From Akkermansiaceae bacterium (lineage in GTDB: Bacteria > Verrucomicrobiota > Verrucomicrobiia > Verrucomicrobiales > Akkermansiaceae), in contig JALOTR010000158.1 in the NCBI GenBank assembly GCA_025457805.1, forward strand, positions 1 to 6,729: a stretch of 6,729 bases of DNA, written 5' to 3'. This document shows, one piece after another, positions 5,551-6,729 of this stretch. The notes under the pieces were generated by a model. It saw only the letters and a list, made by a program, of their open reading frames with translations, had not been told where the DNA came from and did no database searches. The translations under genes were made by a program, and so were the position numbers. The stretch's first letter is position 1, and every line of letters starts with the position of its first letter.

Positions 5551-5581
5551 GGCGGATGGTGCGAAAGGATTCAGACGCCGG

Positions 5582-5611
5582 ACTCTATCTCAAATCGCCA
5601 CGCGCTGGCAA
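5582..5611 (-). promoter_or_regulatory. Possible sigma-70-type promoter of the KH-domain gene
   Basis: On the minus strand TTGCCA (at 5606-5611, five of six bases of the -35 consensus) is followed after 18 bases by TAGAGT (at 5582-5587, four of six of the -10 consensus). Transcription would begin near 5575, leaving a leader of about 25 bases before the start codon at 5550. It lies in the 83-base gap after the surface repeat protein, which suggests separate transcription of the KH gene. Weak by itself. Confidence 0.3.
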
Positions 5612-5633
5612 CTCCGGAAGACCTTCGGAAAAA

Positions 5634-6729
5634 TCAGCGCGAGACCCGCAGCCGAATGAAGCGAATCGGGCCTGCCAGAGTATCGCGGACGACCAACTCC
5701 GATGGCGTTTCCGCTTCAATGAAAGTATTCGCGGATGACCATGATCCCGGCCCTGCCAGATCGCCCGCGGTCTCGACGGTGTAAGTCACATCCGTGGCCG
5801 CCGGATTCCGCTGGAGGTTCATGCGGAGGTATTCCGTGCCCTCCACCGTCACACGGTCCACAAACCAGGTCGCGGGTTCTGAAGAGTTGGGGTCGCTGGC
5901 GAGCGCGTATTCCATCAAGTTGATCACGCCGTCTTGATCCGGATCCGCATTCTCACCGGCCACGGCGGGGTTCTCTGCCTCCACGCCGAATTCGGTGATC
6001 TGCCATGCTTCGAAAGGAGGCAGTGGTGTGTATTCGAGCACCAGATCATTTCCCTGGATGGCCAATTCCCAGTTCCCCAGCCCGGCGGTGAAACCTGAGG
6101 CATCGATTTCAAATTGATTGATATCAAATCCAGTGATGGGAGCGGTGCTGCGCAGCACGACGAAGGCCGAAGGGCTGTTTGAAAAATTCGTGATGTCCTC
6201 ATCACTCACCGCAATCACAAGGCCGGTGGCATCTGTTAGATCGACGGATGCGGCTTCCACGCGGTCATGGCCGGCACTCGGAGCAGCCGACCAATCCCCC
6301 ACCTGCCATTCGATGCGGGCGCCTGACTCAAAGTTGAGCGGGCCAGTGGTCAGGACGCCCACGCCATCGCCTGGAGCCAAAGTCCCGGCAAGCGTGATGG
6401 GCGGAGTATAAGTTCCCGAGCCGGACAAGGTGGCCGCCGCCTGCACATTCATGCCTTCGCTGGAAGGAAAAGAACCATTCAAGCGAAGCTCGCCCGCAGT
6501 GACGGCAATGCTTCCGGAAAGAGTGTTCGCGGCGTTGATAGCGAGCCGTCCATTGCCGGATTTGGTGATATCACCTGTTCCTTCCAACACTTCATCCATT
6601 GTGATATCACCATCCCCGTCGATCAACCAGGGTCCGGAAACCTCGATGTCATCGCCAGCGTTTCCTGCGAGGGTGAGCTCGCTATTGGCCGCCGTATAGC
6701 GAAGCGTGCCACCGCTGGATGTGACGGTG
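5634..6729 (-). CDS. Autotransporter-associated beta-strand repeat protein, partial (C-terminal 364 residues; start lies beyond the window)
   Basis: The frame is open to the window edge, so only the C-terminus of what is probably a much larger secreted or surface protein is seen. Numbering from the edge: Gly/Thr/Asn-rich beta-helix-like sequence (1-51); an autotransporter-associated beta-strand repeat (PATR, TIGR02601) at about 51-85 with ITKSGNGRLAI, NTLSGSIAVTAGELRLNGS; a TLSGSGTYTPPITLAGTLAPGD segment (about 100-121) typical after such repeats; a beta-rich region (125-235); an EF-hand loop DPDQDGVINLME (262-273); and a final domain (about 284-364) with RNPAATDVTYTVETAGDL and the ending RFIRLRVSR. 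The order EF-hand loop, NLMEYAL..DP, then this last domain is common at the ends of large verrucomicrobial surface proteins. No outer-membrane beta-barrel and no PEP-CTERM anchor is present at the end, so the name reflects the repeat, not proven autotransport. Cargo or adhesive function is unknown. Confidence 0.9.
   Translation of the reverse strand, partial: TVTSSGGTLRYTAANSELTLAGNAGDDIEVSGPWLIDGDGDITMDEVLEGTGDITKSGNGRLAINAANTLSGSIAVTAGELRLNGSFPSSEGMNVQAAATLSGSGTYTPPITLAGTLAPGDGVGVLTTGPLNFESGARIEWQVGDWSAAPSAGHDRVEAASVDLTDATGLVIAVSDEDITNFSNSPSAFVVLRSTAPITGFDINQFEIDASGFTAGLGNWELAIQGNDLVLEYTPLPPFEAWQITEFGVEAENPAVAGENADPDQDGVINLMEYALASDPNSSEPATWFVDRVTVEGTEYLRMNLQRNPAATDVTYTVETAGDLAGPGSWSSANTFIEAETPSELVVRDTLAGPIRFIRLRVSR
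5910..5945 (-). other. EF-hand calcium-binding loop in the beta-strand repeat protein
   Basis: The 12 residues DPDQDGVINLME have Asp at positions 1, 3 and 5, Gly at 6, Ile at 8 and Glu at 12, a full match to the EF-hand calcium loop. The following EYALASDP is the usual extension in dockerin-like or thrombospondin-3-like single loops of bacterial surface proteins. Calcium binding is inferred from the pattern. Confidence 0.75.

Noticed and set aside
5613..5630. Imperfect hairpin CCGGAAG...CTTCGG-type after the surface repeat protein, considered as its terminator
   Set aside because: The T-run lies before the stem in the direction of transcription and the stem has a bulge, so it does not fit a terminator.

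Overview
The window (about 6.7 kb, GC-rich) looks like chromosomal DNA of a member of the Verrucomicrobiota, probably near the Luteolibacter/Haloferula/Verrucomicrobium group. This is an inference from gene content: a large surface protein with autotransporter-associated beta-strand repeats and the verrucomicrobial EF-hand plus beta-sandwich C-terminus, a free-standing 3D-domain lipoprotein, starts almost without Shine-Dalgarno sequences, and a dispersed-repeat type built on ACCGCAGATGAACGCAGATG-like units. No phage, plasmid, transposase, tRNA, rRNA or CRISPR feature is visible.

Layout. 1-73: a perfect 8-bp inverted repeat that may be an operator. 74-598 (+): a GbsR/MarR-type winged-helix regulator. 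599-701: spacer with an AT-rich palindrome. 702-1703 (+): a TIGR01777/YfcH-type NAD(P)-binding epimerase-like protein, followed by a weak hairpin. 1912-2571 (+): a lipoprotein with a 3D domain, the fold that carries the catalytic Asp in the lytic transglycosylase MltA. It converges, 29 bases apart, on 2601-4043 (-), a complete PLD-type cardiolipin synthase with two N-terminal membrane helices and both HKD motifs. 4044-4399: 356 bases without a gene, holding a nested inverted-repeat element. 4400-4846 (+): a small single-pass membrane protein with a Pro/Ala tail, unknown function. 4866-4895: a hairpin shared by two convergent genes. 4897-5550 (-): a KhpA-like KH-domain protein with three N-terminal WDF repeats. 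5634 to the window end (-): the C-terminal 364 residues of a larger secreted beta-strand-repeat protein.

There is no obvious single pathway. Several products belong to the cell envelope (cardiolipin synthase, 3D lipoprotein, small membrane protein, surface repeat protein), but strands alternate and most genes seem to be separate transcription units. The regulator and the epimerase-like gene are the only plausible co-directional pair on the left. The most interesting items are the KhpA-like protein with its triplicated WDF motif and the nested inverted repeat between the cardiolipin synthase and the small membrane protein. I see no convincing new multi-gene system.
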